Virus record (IMG/VR): IMGVR_UViG_3300034072_001527
Coordinates: 1-50,872 of that record
Length of the DNA stretch: 50,872 nucleotides
Reading direction: 5' to 3' (one strand)
Source of the DNA: a virus
The first letter of the stretch is position 1. Each line of letters begins with the position of its first letter. Positions 32,316-38,768 of this stretch are shown piece after piece. Made by a program: the position numbers and the translations under genes. The notes beneath the pieces were generated by a model. It had not been told where the DNA came from and ran no database searches. It saw only the letters and a list, made by a program, of their open reading frames with translations.

Positions 32316-33505
32316 GCCGCACGCTCCTGGCCATTTTTAGCCGGGCCTACCGCTGCGCTGCTTGAGGCCTCGCGCAGCGCCAGCACCCAGTCATTGATAT
32401 CCTTGACCGGCACTCCGCCGACCGCCTTGGGCGGCATCACGATCGAAACCTTCACCCCGCGCGCCTGCTGGCGGGCGATCGCGGTTTCCAGCGCGTCGCG
32501 CGCGGCCGGCTTGTCGTCGCGGTCGGCCACGATCACCAGGCTGCGCGCCTGACGGGGCAGCACGATCGCGCCGATATTGCCGAGATTGATCGAACAGATG
32601 ATCCGCGCTTCGGGCTTGATCATGCGGATCGCCACCGCGTCCTCCGGCCCTTCACAGACATAGATCGGCTCGCCCTCGGTCATGTCGCTCATGGGCTTGC
32701 CGCTCGATCCCTTGTTGATCGGGATGAAACCGCCCCACTGGTTGCCAAGCACCATCTTGGCCGGCGCGCCCGTCAGCTTGCGCCAGCGGCCTTGCCGGTC
32801 CTGCTGCAGGAAGATCCGGTGCGTGCCGATCTGGCGGCCTTCGGGCGTGACGATGCAGGCGACGATCGCCGGCAGCTTGATCTGCAAGCCGCCATGATAG
32901 ATCTCGGGATGGAACCGCAGCGAGCCGGGCCATTGCCCCGTCGATCCCGGCACCAGCCCGCGGCCGCGCAGATAGAAGTCGCCGCCGGTCCCGGCGATCG
33001 GCGCAGCCCCCAGCCACAGCTGGCGCGCGCGCTTGGCCTTGCGCTCGAATTCGTCGCGCTCGGCCGCGGCGCGCTCTTCGGCGCGGGCCTGCGCCTCGGC
33101 CGCGCGGCGCTGCTTTTCCTCCTGGGTCAGCTCGCGCCGCTCGCCGCTCACAGGCATTCCGAGCCGCCGCCGCGCTTCCTCGAAGGCGCCGCGCGCATCG
33201 AGCCCCAGCTTGAGCCGGAGCAGGTCGATCATGTCGCCCTTTTCCTCGCCGGGCGCGCAGTTGCCCGCGTCGCACCAGTGCCCGATCTTGGAACCGGACA
33301 GGTTCACCCAGGCGCTTTCGCTCGCGCCCGTGTCGGGGATCCCGGAAAACATCCACTTGTTGCCCGCCTTGCGCCCGTTCGGCAGCAACTCGGGCGCAAG
33401 GCTAGCGGCAAGCGCGTTGATCGCGTCGACCACCTGCGCGGTGTCGTCCAGATATCGCGTGCCTTGTCGGCCTACCGCTTCGCTACTTGAGGCCCGCCCG
33501 CTCAT
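32312..33505 (-). CDS. Toprim-domain DNA primase
   Basis: This 397-residue protein has a possible zinc ribbon-like region (WCDAGNCAP, residues 78-86), a charged coiled linker (130-160) and a C-terminal Toprim domain with the catalytic Glu in CEGPED (285) and Asp residues in VADRDD (328-331). It would make RNA primers for phage replication, with the helicase-like ATPase two genes downstream. The ATG at 33505 overlaps the preceding gene stop (ATGA). Confidence 0.82.
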   Translation of the reverse strand: MSGRASSSEAVGRQGTRYLDDTAQVVDAINALAASLAPELLPNGRKAGNKWMFSGIPDTGASESAWVNLSGSKIGHWCDAGNCAPGEEKGDMIDLLRLKLGLDARGAFEEARRRLGMPVSGERRELTQEEKQRRAAEAQARAEERAAAERDEFERKAKRARQLWLGAAPIAGTGGDFYLRGRGLVPGSTGQWPGSLRFHPEIYHGGLQIKLPAIVACIVTPEGRQIGTHRIFLQQDRQGRWRKLTGAPAKMVLGNQWGGFIPINKGSSGKPMSDMTEGEPIYVCEGPEDAVAIRMIKPEARIICSINLGNIGAIVLPRQARSLVIVADRDDKPAARDALETAIARQQARGVKVSIVMPPKAVGGVPVKDINDWVLALREASSSAAVGPAKNGQERAA

Positions 33506-33666
33506 TCCGCGCCCTCGACCAGATCGGCAAGCCGCAACAGGTGCCCCGCCAGCTGGCGCGCGCCGGTCGGGTTCATCGTGAAGGTCTGGCTGTCGGTCGG
33601 CAGCGTCAGCTGCGCGGCGATCTCGCCAAACGTGCCCGAAGCGGTGATCTTGAGTTTCAGGCTCAT
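33502..33666 (-). CDS. 54-residue protein, replication operon
   Basis: The small protein starts MSLKLKITASGTFGEIAAQL and ends LADLVEGAE. Beta then alpha structure is likely. Its start and stop both overlap neighbours by ATGA. No family was recognised; a host-takeover or regulatory peptide is possible. Confidence 0.6.
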   Translation of the reverse strand: MSLKLKITASGTFGEIAAQLTLPTDSQTFTMNPTGARQLAGHLLRLADLVEGAE

Positions 33667-33872
33667 GCCGGCGGCAATCCCCGCCGCTCGCGCACCAGCT
33701 TGGCATAGTCGAGCAGGCCCCGGGCAAGCTTCTCGGCCGCGTCGACGTCGAGCTCGTGCTCGATCATGTCGGCACCATCGGGCAGCGGCACCATCAGCAG
33801 CACGCGCCATTGCCCGTCGCTGCCCAGCTTGCCCACCACATGGGCGTGCGGCGTGAGGCGGGGCGCGCTCAT
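33663..33872 (-). CDS. 69-residue protein, first gene of the replication operon
   Basis: The product from ATG 33872 (MSAPRLTPHAHVVG) is 69 residues; TTAGGGA about eight bases upstream supports this start. An in-frame ATG at 33896 would add eight residues but lies between the arms of the operator dyad and has no ribosome site. No family was recognised. Confidence 0.58.
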   Translation of the reverse strand: MSAPRLTPHAHVVGKLGSDGQWRVLLMVPLPDGADMIEHELDVDAAEKLARGLLDYAKLVRERRGLPPA

Positions 33873-33876
33873 CTGC

Positions 33877-33916
33877 CAATCCCTAAGAGTTTGCATTTAC
33901 AGGCCGTTAGGGATTG
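33877..33916. promoter_or_regulatory. Perfect 10-bp inverted repeat upstream of the replication operon
   Basis: CAATCCCTAA (33877-33886) and TTAGGGATTG (33907-33916) are exact complements with centres 30 bp apart, three helical turns. The dyad lies between the Cro-like gene and the replication genes. It is a candidate binding site for the Cro- or CI-like protein, or for a host factor. It differs in sequence from the TATCC-type sites of the switch region. Confidence 0.55.
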
Positions 33917-33964
33917 GACCCTAGGCATGACGCAATGAGGAAAACGCAATTGCATCGCCACGCC

Positions 33965-34180
33965 TCACGCTGCTTGCCGCGCTGCGAGGTTGGGCAAGGC
34001 ATAGAAATCGTTCGGCTGCACCGCCCCGCCGGTCAGCTCGAAGATCGCGATCATCGTCGCCGGGCCGGGCAGCCTTGTGCCGCTCTCGTAACGCGCGATC
34101 GAAACCGGGATCAGGCCCAGCTGGGAGGCGAGATCCTCTTGCGTCAATCCGGCGGTGCGACGCCAATCGGCCAGCTTCAC
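33965..34180 (-). CDS. Cro-like HTH regulator (XRE family)
   Basis: The 71-residue protein starts at GTG 34180 (AGGACAGGTGA upstream). It has one XRE-type helix-turn-helix (LTQEDLASQLGLIPVSIARYE) filling most of its length. It is divergent from the larger XRE repressor gene, and the two starts are separated by 81 bp that carry three copies of a TATCC-type site. This is the classic lambda-like cro/cI layout. It precedes the replication operon on the same strand. Confidence 0.8.
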   Translation of the reverse strand: MKLADWRRTAGLTQEDLASQLGLIPVSIARYESGTRLPGPATMIAIFELTGGAVQPNDFYALPNLAARQAA

Positions 34181-34213
34181 GGTGTCACCTGTCCTGTTCT
34201 GGGACTACAATCG

Positions 34214-34268
34214 TTGCCAAATTGGATAGACAAAACATATCCGCTTTGGCAATACGCCAATATGGATA
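34214..34268. promoter_or_regulatory. Switch region with three TATCC-N3-YTGGC operators
   Basis: Sites at 34214-34228 (complement), 34238-34252 and 34254-34268 (complement) share TATCC-N3-TTGGC, an imperfect dyad with a CCAA/TTGG core. Candidate -35 boxes (TTGCCA) lie on both strands. The last site covers the ATG of the repressor gene. Two more copies occur at 34847 and 34869 over the early promoter. Confidence 0.65.
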
Positions 34269-34648
34269 AGCCACAGTCTGGCTATATTAGGTTGGTGAGC
34301 GACAATTCCGCACCCCCCAACCGGATCCGCGAACTGCGCGAAAAAATTGGCATGTCGCAGGCCGAGCTTGCGCGCCGTATTTCCATCACGGCCGGCGCGC
34401 TGCAGAAGGTCGAAGTCGGCTCGCGCAAGCTCGATCAGCAATGGATGCGCCGCATCGCGCCGGTGCTCGGCGTCACCCCGGCGGACCTGCTCCCAGCTGT
34501 GGATAACCCCTACGCGCTCAGCGAAGAGGAGCGCGCGATGATCGACCGGATGCGCGCGGCCGACCAGCGCGAGCGCCAGCAGCTCAACCAGCTCGCCGAC
34601 GTCGTCGTGCCCTGGAAACACAACCACCCCGAAAGCGACGCCGCTTGA
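34262..34648 (+). CDS. CI-like repressor (XRE family, no peptidase domain)
   Basis: A 128-residue protein has an XRE helix-turn-helix at about residues 25-60 (MSQAELARRISITAGALQKVE) and a short acidic helical C-terminus (LSEEERAMIDRMRAADQRER). It lacks a LexA/S24 self-cleavage domain, so induction by RecA-stimulated cleavage is not expected. The ATG at 34262 lies in an operator site; a GTG at 34295 with TAGG upstream is an alternative start that would drop 11 residues. It likely maintains lysogeny by binding the five TATCC-type sites. Confidence 0.75.
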   Translation: MDKPQSGYIRLVSDNSAPPNRIRELREKIGMSQAELARRISITAGALQKVEVGSRKLDQQWMRRIAPVLGVTPADLLPAVDNPYALSEEERAMIDRMRAADQRERQQLNQLADVVVPWKHNHPESDAA

Positions 34649-34842
34649 ACGAAGCGGACGCCGTGGCCTTGGGGCTGTGGTTTGGTTGCTTCGGTCCTGC
34701 CGCCTATATTGCGGCCAACCTGTGGCTGGACCGGGTCAACGCTTTCCCCCATGAACGCCAGCAATTGCAGAACTGCGTGGCAGCCTTGATTGGCCTGCCA
34801 ACCAGCCTTGCGATCACGCTGGCGTGGATCGCGCTGACCTAG
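34645..34842 (+). CDS. Two-TM membrane protein downstream of the repressor
   Basis: The 65-residue product has two hydrophobic helices (about residues 7-25 and 42-62). It is read from a TTG that overlaps the repressor stop (TTGA); start confidence is low because the ribosome site is poor. A gene expressed with the repressor from the prophage is a candidate superinfection-exclusion protein; this is inference. Confidence 0.5.
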   Translation: MNEADAVALGLWFGCFGPAAYIAANLWLDRVNAFPHERQQLQNCVAALIGLPTSLAITLAWIALT

Positions 34843-34846
34843 GCCA

Positions 34847-34889
34847 TATCCAAACTGGCTTGACAGCATATCCATTCTGGCAATATGAA
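34847..34889 (+). promoter_or_regulatory. Early rightward promoter with two operators
   Basis: TTGACA (34860-34865), an 18-bp spacer and TATGAA (34884-34889) form a strong sigma70-type promoter. TATCC-N3-CTGGC sites at 34847-34861 and 34869-34883 overlap the -35 box and fill the spacer; they are 22 bp apart, two helical turns. Repressor bound here would shut off the 34.9-40.3 kb operon. Confidence 0.72.
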
Positions 34890-34918
34890 CCGCTCCGTAA
34901 CCACCCGGAGGCGTGTTC

Positions 34919-35278
34919 ATGTCTGTCGTTTCCCGACTGCTCGCACAGGATGACGAGCCCACCTGCACCCTGCACTGGATATGCCGCCAGCTCGGCCATG
35001 CCGGCACCGACGTGTCGAAGATCCGTTACGTCGAAGGCCTGATCGCCAATCTCGGTTTTCCGCGGCCGCTGCCGCACCTGGCGCACGGCGGCCGGATCTC
35101 CGGCGATATCCATGCCCAGCGCAGCCGCTGGATCCGCCGCGGCGTCGAAGTCTGGATGGGCGACTATCTGCCCCCCGCCGCCGCCGCCGCGCTCGCCGAT
35201 GAAGCCGCGCACGAAGCCGCCGAGGAAATGGACCGCAACGCCTGCCACCTGCAGCTTGTCGGGGGGCTCGAGGCATGA
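34919..35278 (+). CDS. First gene of the early operon, unknown function
   Basis: The 119-residue protein starts MSVVSRLLAQDDEPTCTLHW at an ATG with GGAGG ten bases upstream. A central segment (LGHAGTDVSKIRYVEGLIANLG) then SRWIRRGVEVWMGDYLP resembles small DNA-binding or excisionase-type proteins, but I do not recognise a family. Its place directly after the repressed promoter suits an immediate-early regulator. Confidence 0.65.
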   Translation: MSVVSRLLAQDDEPTCTLHWICRQLGHAGTDVSKIRYVEGLIANLGFPRPLPHLAHGGRISGDIHAQRSRWIRRGVEVWMGDYLPPAAAAALADEAAHEAAEEMDRNACHLQLVGGLEA

Positions 35279-35442
35279 CCCCGCGCCAGCTGCTTCGCCT
35301 TGCCGCGCGGATCGAGCACGCGCTCGAATATGTCACCGCCGCGATCTTCGGCATTGGCATCGCGCTGCTGCTGAACGTGGCGATCGACGCCGCCGTGCAG
35401 CTCGCCGCGCCAGCGCCGGCCGTGCTCGGAGCCAATCCGTGA
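35275..35442 (+). CDS. 55-residue membrane micro-protein
   Basis: The frame begins MTPRQLLRLAARIEHALEY, has one hydrophobic helix (about residues 21-37) and a Pro/Ala tail. The ATG overlaps the stop before it (ATGA) and its TGA overlaps a GTG start after it (GTGA). The two overlaps support translation. Function unknown. Confidence 0.6.
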   Translation: MTPRQLLRLAARIEHALEYVTAAIFGIGIALLLNVAIDAAVQLAAPAPAVLGANP

Positions 35443-35927
35443 CCGCGCCCGCGATCTTTGCCCATCCCGTACTTCCTCTCGACGGCCTCGACCCGGCGGA
35501 TCGCCCCACGAAATCCGCGGCCGTCGAGGGGGAGACTTTCCAAGCTTCACCGCAATACCGTCGCCTGTTTGGAATGGTCCCTCCTCACCAGGCGATGGCC
35601 CCGCCCGTCGATTGCATTCGCGACGGGCCGCCTGCTTCCCTGCCTGCAACTTGCGACCCATCGCAGGCAGGGGAGCTTTTTCTTTCGCAGGCCCTGCTTG
35701 ACGTCGCCCGGCTACGCGCGCGCCATGCCGAAAAGGGCCACACGCCCGAAGGCGATGCTGCGCACGGTTGGGTCTATTTCAAACGCATATCCGACCAGGC
35801 CTTCCGCGATGGCGTCATGGCTCGCTGCCCGGTCAAGCGCCGCAACCGCCTGATCACCGCCGTCGCCATCCTCGTGGCGCTGATCGATTGTGAAGATTTT
35901 TCCGCACAACAACGGAGCTCCGAATGA
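35439..35927 (+). CDS. Hypothetical early protein
   Basis: Read from GTG 35439, the product is 162 residues ([20 protein letters not shown]). The C-terminal half is more protein-like ([20 protein letters not shown], then [10 protein letters not shown] and a hydrophobic [13 protein letters not shown]). The N-terminal half is Pro-rich and may be poorly ordered. No family was recognised. Both ends overlap neighbours. Confidence 0.5.
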   Translation: MTAPAIFAHPVLPLDGLDPADRPTKSAAVEGETFQASPQYRRLFGMVPPHQAMAPPVDCIRDGPPASLPATCDPSQAGELFLSQALLDVARLRARHAEKGHTPEGDAAHGWVYFKRISDQAFRDGVMARCPVKRRNRLITAVAILVALIDCEDFSAQQRSSE

Positions 35928-36136
35928 ACAATCCCATGCCTTTCAACGAGCGCGATTTGCCCTCAAGCAGCGAAGCGGTAGGGCTCAAGGAATTGCCGGA
36001 GTGGCTGCAGCGCGAGGCCGACGCGATCACTGCGCAGCGCAACCGCGACCAGCGCCTCGTCGTCGCCGCCGCGGCGGCCGTCCTCGCCGCCGGGATCCTC
36101 GCGATCCTGTGGCTCGCCGGAGTGATCGGGGCATGA
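35924..36136 (+). CDS. Small single-TM protein
   Basis: A 70-residue product starts [18 protein letters not shown]. Residues 1-43 are polar and charged; residues 46-67 are an Ala/Leu-rich membrane helix at the C-terminus. It is a tail-anchored-type protein of unknown role. Overlaps of ATGA type occur on both sides. Confidence 0.62.
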   Translation: MNNPMPFNERDLPSSSEAVGLKELPEWLQREADAITAQRNRDQRLVVAAAAAVLAAGILAILWLAGVIGA

Positions 36137-36396
36137 GCGGTCCCGGACACAATAGCGGCGACACCGCCGCCAGCGACGATCGCCTGCGCTTGCTGATCGA
36201 GCGCATCGAACGCCTCGAAGAGGAAAAGCAGGGCATCGCCGATGATATCCGCGACGTCTATTCCGAGGCCAAGGCGGTTGGCTACGACGCCAAGATCATG
36301 CGCCAGATCGTCCGCCTGCGGAAAATGCGCCCTGACGATCGCCGCGAACAGGAAATGGTGCTCGACACCTACAAGGCCGCGTTGGGCCTCGACTGA
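36133..36396 (+). CDS. gapR: GapR-like nucleoid-associated protein (DUF2312)
   Basis: The 87-residue protein matches the DUF2312/GapR pattern over its length: [40 protein letters not shown] and a C-terminal ALGLD. In Caulobacter GapR clamps overtwisted, A+T-rich DNA ahead of forks and polymerases and stimulates topoisomerases. A phage copy may aid its own replication or disturb the host nucleoid. It lies in the early operon with ATGA overlaps. Confidence 0.85.
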   Translation: MSGPGHNSGDTAASDDRLRLLIERIERLEEEKQGIADDIRDVYSEAKAVGYDAKIMRQIVRLRKMRPDDRREQEMVLDTYKAALGLD

Positions 36397-36524
36397 TGCG
36401 CCGCCGTCCGCACCGCCTCGACTGGGTAAACCTTGCCACCTGGGCGCTGATCGGCACCTGCACGCTGATCGTGTGGGGTCTGGCCGGGCTCGGCGCGGCG
36501 TGGCTGCTCGGGTGGCTGGCATGA
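36396..36524 (+). CDS. 42-residue membrane micro-protein
   Basis: [16 protein letters not shown] begins the frame, followed by a single hydrophobic helix rich in Trp, Leu and Gly to the C-terminus. Its ATG shares a base with the GapR stop (TGATG) and its TGA overlaps the next ATG (ATGA). The basic N-terminus predicts N-in topology. Function unknown. Confidence 0.6.
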   Translation: MRRRPHRLDWVNLATWALIGTCTLIVWGLAGLGAAWLLGWLA

Positions 36525-36754
36525 GCGCCTTCCACCGCGACGGGATCAACACCACCGAGCGCGAGATCCTCGACCTGTGGGACGCGGACCTGTCCGCCCA
36601 GGCCATCGCCCGCCGCCTCGGCCGCTCCCCGCGCTTCGTCGCCACCACGCTATCGCGCCTGCTCGAAGGCAACGAAACCCGCCTGCACGTCGCCGCGATG
36701 CGCTCCGGCAGCAACGCCCTGCTCGCCGCGATGAAGGAGGCCCGCCATGTCTGA
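36521..36754 (+). CDS. Small HTH protein
   Basis: The 77-residue protein starts MSAFHRDGINTTEREILDLW. A helix-turn-helix is visible (DLSAQAIARRLGRSPRFVATT). It could regulate middle genes of the early operon or act on host promoters. It overlaps the next gene by eight bases. Confidence 0.65.
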   Translation: MSAFHRDGINTTEREILDLWDADLSAQAIARRLGRSPRFVATTLSRLLEGNETRLHVAAMRSGSNALLAAMKEARHV

Positions 36755-37082
36755 CTTTATCGAAACCGGCCTGCGCTTCGGCGCCGAACGCAGCTATTTC
36801 ACCGGGCACGTCAACCTGTACATGCTCAAGCTGTCCGAGGCCGGCCGCCACGCCGCCGCGCCGATCGACTTCACGATCGACGTCCGCGACCCTGGTAAGC
36901 TCACGGCCCCCACGCTCTCGCTGACCGACTTCGAGGCGCAGCAGCTGATCGACGCGCTGTGGAGCGCCGGCCTGCGCCCCGCCGGAGCGAAGCAATCACA
37001 AGGCGCCTACGACGCACAGAGCCGCCACCTCGAGGACATGCGCGCCCTCGCCTTCCACCACGCCAAGGTCGAACGGCCATGA
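36747..37082 (+). CDS. Hypothetical early protein
   Basis: This 111-residue product starts MSDFIETGLRFGAERSYFTG, with AAGGAGG upstream of the ATG. It contains a beta-rich N-terminal half and a helical C-terminus with LTDFEAQQLIDALWSAGLRP, a pattern common in short phage proteins of alphaproteobacteria. No function is known to me. Confidence 0.65.
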   Translation: MSDFIETGLRFGAERSYFTGHVNLYMLKLSEAGRHAAAPIDFTIDVRDPGKLTAPTLSLTDFEAQQLIDALWSAGLRPAGAKQSQGAYDAQSRHLEDMRALAFHHAKVERP

Positions 37083-37411
37083 AGCTCGATCCCTACAAGC
37101 ATATCGGCCGCCCCGACAGCTGGGGCGCATTCGGTGACGGCGAGCACGATGAAATCGCCGACGCGGAGCGCAGGGCCCTTGCCGAGTATTTTGCCGGCCG
37201 GGTGATGCAAGCGGGCCTGCAAGGCATCCCTCACCAGGAATTCATGGTCAGTCTGATCGTGGGGGCACTGGTCGCAAACTGCGGACTGTTCATGGCTGGC
37301 CGGGGTGTCGACAATCTTTCCGATGATGCTTTCGAGCATTGGATCGGCATGGTTACTTTCTCATGGCATCAGGCCTTGGAGTGCTTTTCGCCGGGCGCTG
37401 GGAAGGCATGA
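37079..37411 (+). CDS. Hypothetical early protein
   Basis: The 110-residue, mainly helical protein starts MKLDPYKHIGRPDSWGAFG. It has a mildly hydrophobic centre (FMVSLIVGALVANCGLFMAG) that may be a membrane segment or a buried helix. ATGA overlaps link it to both neighbours. No family was recognised. Confidence 0.6.
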   Translation: MKLDPYKHIGRPDSWGAFGDGEHDEIADAERRALAEYFAGRVMQAGLQGIPHQEFMVSLIVGALVANCGLFMAGRGVDNLSDDAFEHWIGMVTFSWHQALECFSPGAGKA

Positions 37412-37944
37412 ACCTTCACCCCTCCCATCCCGCGATCACCGCCGCGCACGTCGTCGCCGAATGCGCGCGCGAGCTCGAACAGCGCCGCCGCTTCTATCCG
37501 CGTCGGATCGAACAGGCCCGTATGAGCGAGGGCGAGGCCGCCGCCCAGCTCGCCCTGTGCGAGGCATGGCTCGAGGACGCGCGCCGGATCGAGGCGAGCG
37601 ATTACACCCCGGCGCTGCCCGCCCCGGCGCAGCATGGCCTAAGCTGGACGGCCCGCCGCCAGGGCCTGCAGCGCGAGCTCGGCTTCCGCGCCCGGATCTA
37701 CCCCGCGCGCATCGCCGAATGCCGGATGACGCAGGCCGAGGCCGCGCACCGCACCGCCTGCCTCGAGGCGCTGCTCGCGCGCTACGACGACGGCTTCGAC
37801 TGGCTGGCCAGCAACGGCCGCCGTCCGCAATTCGGCCTGGTCACGGTCGGCCCTGATATCGAACAGGCCCGCCGCGAATGGGACGAACACACCGCCGCGC
37901 TTGCCGCGGCCGCAACACCACCCCAGCAACAGGAGCTGATTTGA
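37408..37944 (+). CDS. Early protein with tandem YP-x-R-I repeat motif
   Basis: The 178-residue protein contains the same module twice: FYPRRIEQARMSEGEAAAQ (residues about 31-49) and IYPARIAECRMTQAEAAHR (about 97-115), each followed by a helix ending CEAWLED or CLEALLA. Single copies of this module are common in small phage genes of alphaproteobacteria. The duplication suggests a pseudo-dimer. Function unknown. The Tad2 gene follows directly. Confidence 0.65.
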   Translation: MNLHPSHPAITAAHVVAECARELEQRRRFYPRRIEQARMSEGEAAAQLALCEAWLEDARRIEASDYTPALPAPAQHGLSWTARRQGLQRELGFRARIYPARIAECRMTQAEAAHRTACLEALLARYDDGFDWLASNGRRPQFGLVTVGPDIEQARREWDEHTAALAAAATPPQQQELI

Positions 37945-38246
37945 TGGACGAACAAGGAATGGACTTCGGGCAGGCAATCCGCCTGCTCAAGCAGGGCAAG
38001 CGCGTGGCTCGTGTAGGCTGGAATGGGAAGGGCATGTATCTTTGGCTGCTGCCCGCAGCGACCGTGAAGGCCGAGTGGTGCCGTGAAGAGCATCTGCGCG
38101 CGGTTGCCGAAGCAAACGGCGGTGAGATTGAGGCGCTCGGATCGATCCGCATGATGACCGCCGACAAGAAGGTTCTCACCGGGTGGCTGGCGTCGCAGAC
38201 GGATATGCTGGCCGAGGACTGGGTCGAGGTTTGCGAGCCGGACTGA
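37944..38246 (+). CDS. tad2: DUF2829 / Tad2 anti-Thoeris protein
   Basis: The 100-residue protein shows the DUF2829 pattern: MDFGQAIRLLKQGKRVARVGW, the GKGMYLWLLP segment, and the C-terminal LTGWLASQTDMLAEDWVEV. DUF2829 members shown to be Tad2 bind the cyclic ADP-ribose-type signal of Thoeris defence and keep it from activating the effector. AGGAG lies eight bases before the ATG. Its presence suggests that hosts of this phage carry Thoeris. Binding specificity cannot be read from sequence. Confidence 0.8.
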   Translation: MDEQGMDFGQAIRLLKQGKRVARVGWNGKGMYLWLLPAATVKAEWCREEHLRAVAEANGGEIEALGSIRMMTADKKVLTGWLASQTDMLAEDWVEVCEPD

Positions 38247-38447
38247 CACCTGTGTGATCATTTTGACGGAGCAGCCTATGGACCCATCCCGATAACCGAA
38301 CACTGTCCCGAAGCGGCGCGGGCGGGGATGACCGTCCTCTCTCTCCCCCCTCCAAGGCACCTTGCCCGCGCCGCCTCACCCGATTACCTTACCTTCGCCG
38401 CCGACAATCCGGTCGCGGCACGCTCGAGATCCGACCAGGAGCGATCA
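38247..38447. other. Spacer before the integrase operon
   Basis: No gene is seen. The spacer holds an 11-bp inverted repeat (GCGGCGCGGGC at 38313-38323 and GCCCGCGCCGC at 38364-38374). This is the only sizeable gap in the early plus-strand operon, so a separate promoter or attenuator for the HTH-integrase pair may lie here; no clear -35/-10 pair was found. Confidence 0.4.
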
Positions 38448-38768
38448 ATGTCGAAACCCATCCCCACCGATCCCGATATCCAGCGCACCCGCTTTGCCGA
38501 GGCGGTCGAGCTGCTCGGCGGTTTCCGCGCCACCGCGCGCCTGCTCGACGTCAGCGAGCACACCATCCGCGCCCTGGTCAAAGGCCAGCGCCGCCTGCAC
38601 GACGGCTTCCTGCGCGATATCGCCGCCGCTCTGATCACCCATGCCGACCAGTGCCGCGCGCTCGAGCGCAGGATCTCGCCCGCCTTCGCCGGCAACCTTA
38701 CCGCTGACCAGCTCGCCCGCCCGCCGCACCCCAACCGCTATGACCGGAAGGACCGGAACGATGGCTAG
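38448..38768 (+). CDS. HTH protein upstream of the integrase (possible excisionase or antitoxin-like regulator)
   Basis: The 106-residue protein starts MSKPIPTDPDIQRTRFAEAV with CAGGAG upstream. Residues 20-55 form an HTH (LLGGFRATARLLDVSEHTIRALVKG). It overlaps the integrase start by eight bases, so both are made together. Position suggests a directionality factor, but the HTH is closer to Cro/antitoxin types. Confidence 0.62.
   Translation: MSKPIPTDPDIQRTRFAEAVELLGGFRATARLLDVSEHTIRALVKGQRRLHDGFLRDIAAALITHADQCRALERRISPAFAGNLTADQLARPPHPNRYDRKDRNDG

Noticed and set aside
34645-34842. Confident superinfection-exclusion call for the two-TM protein
   Set aside because: Topology and position suggest it, but the start is a weak TTG and no family is recognised, so it is left as a membrane protein.
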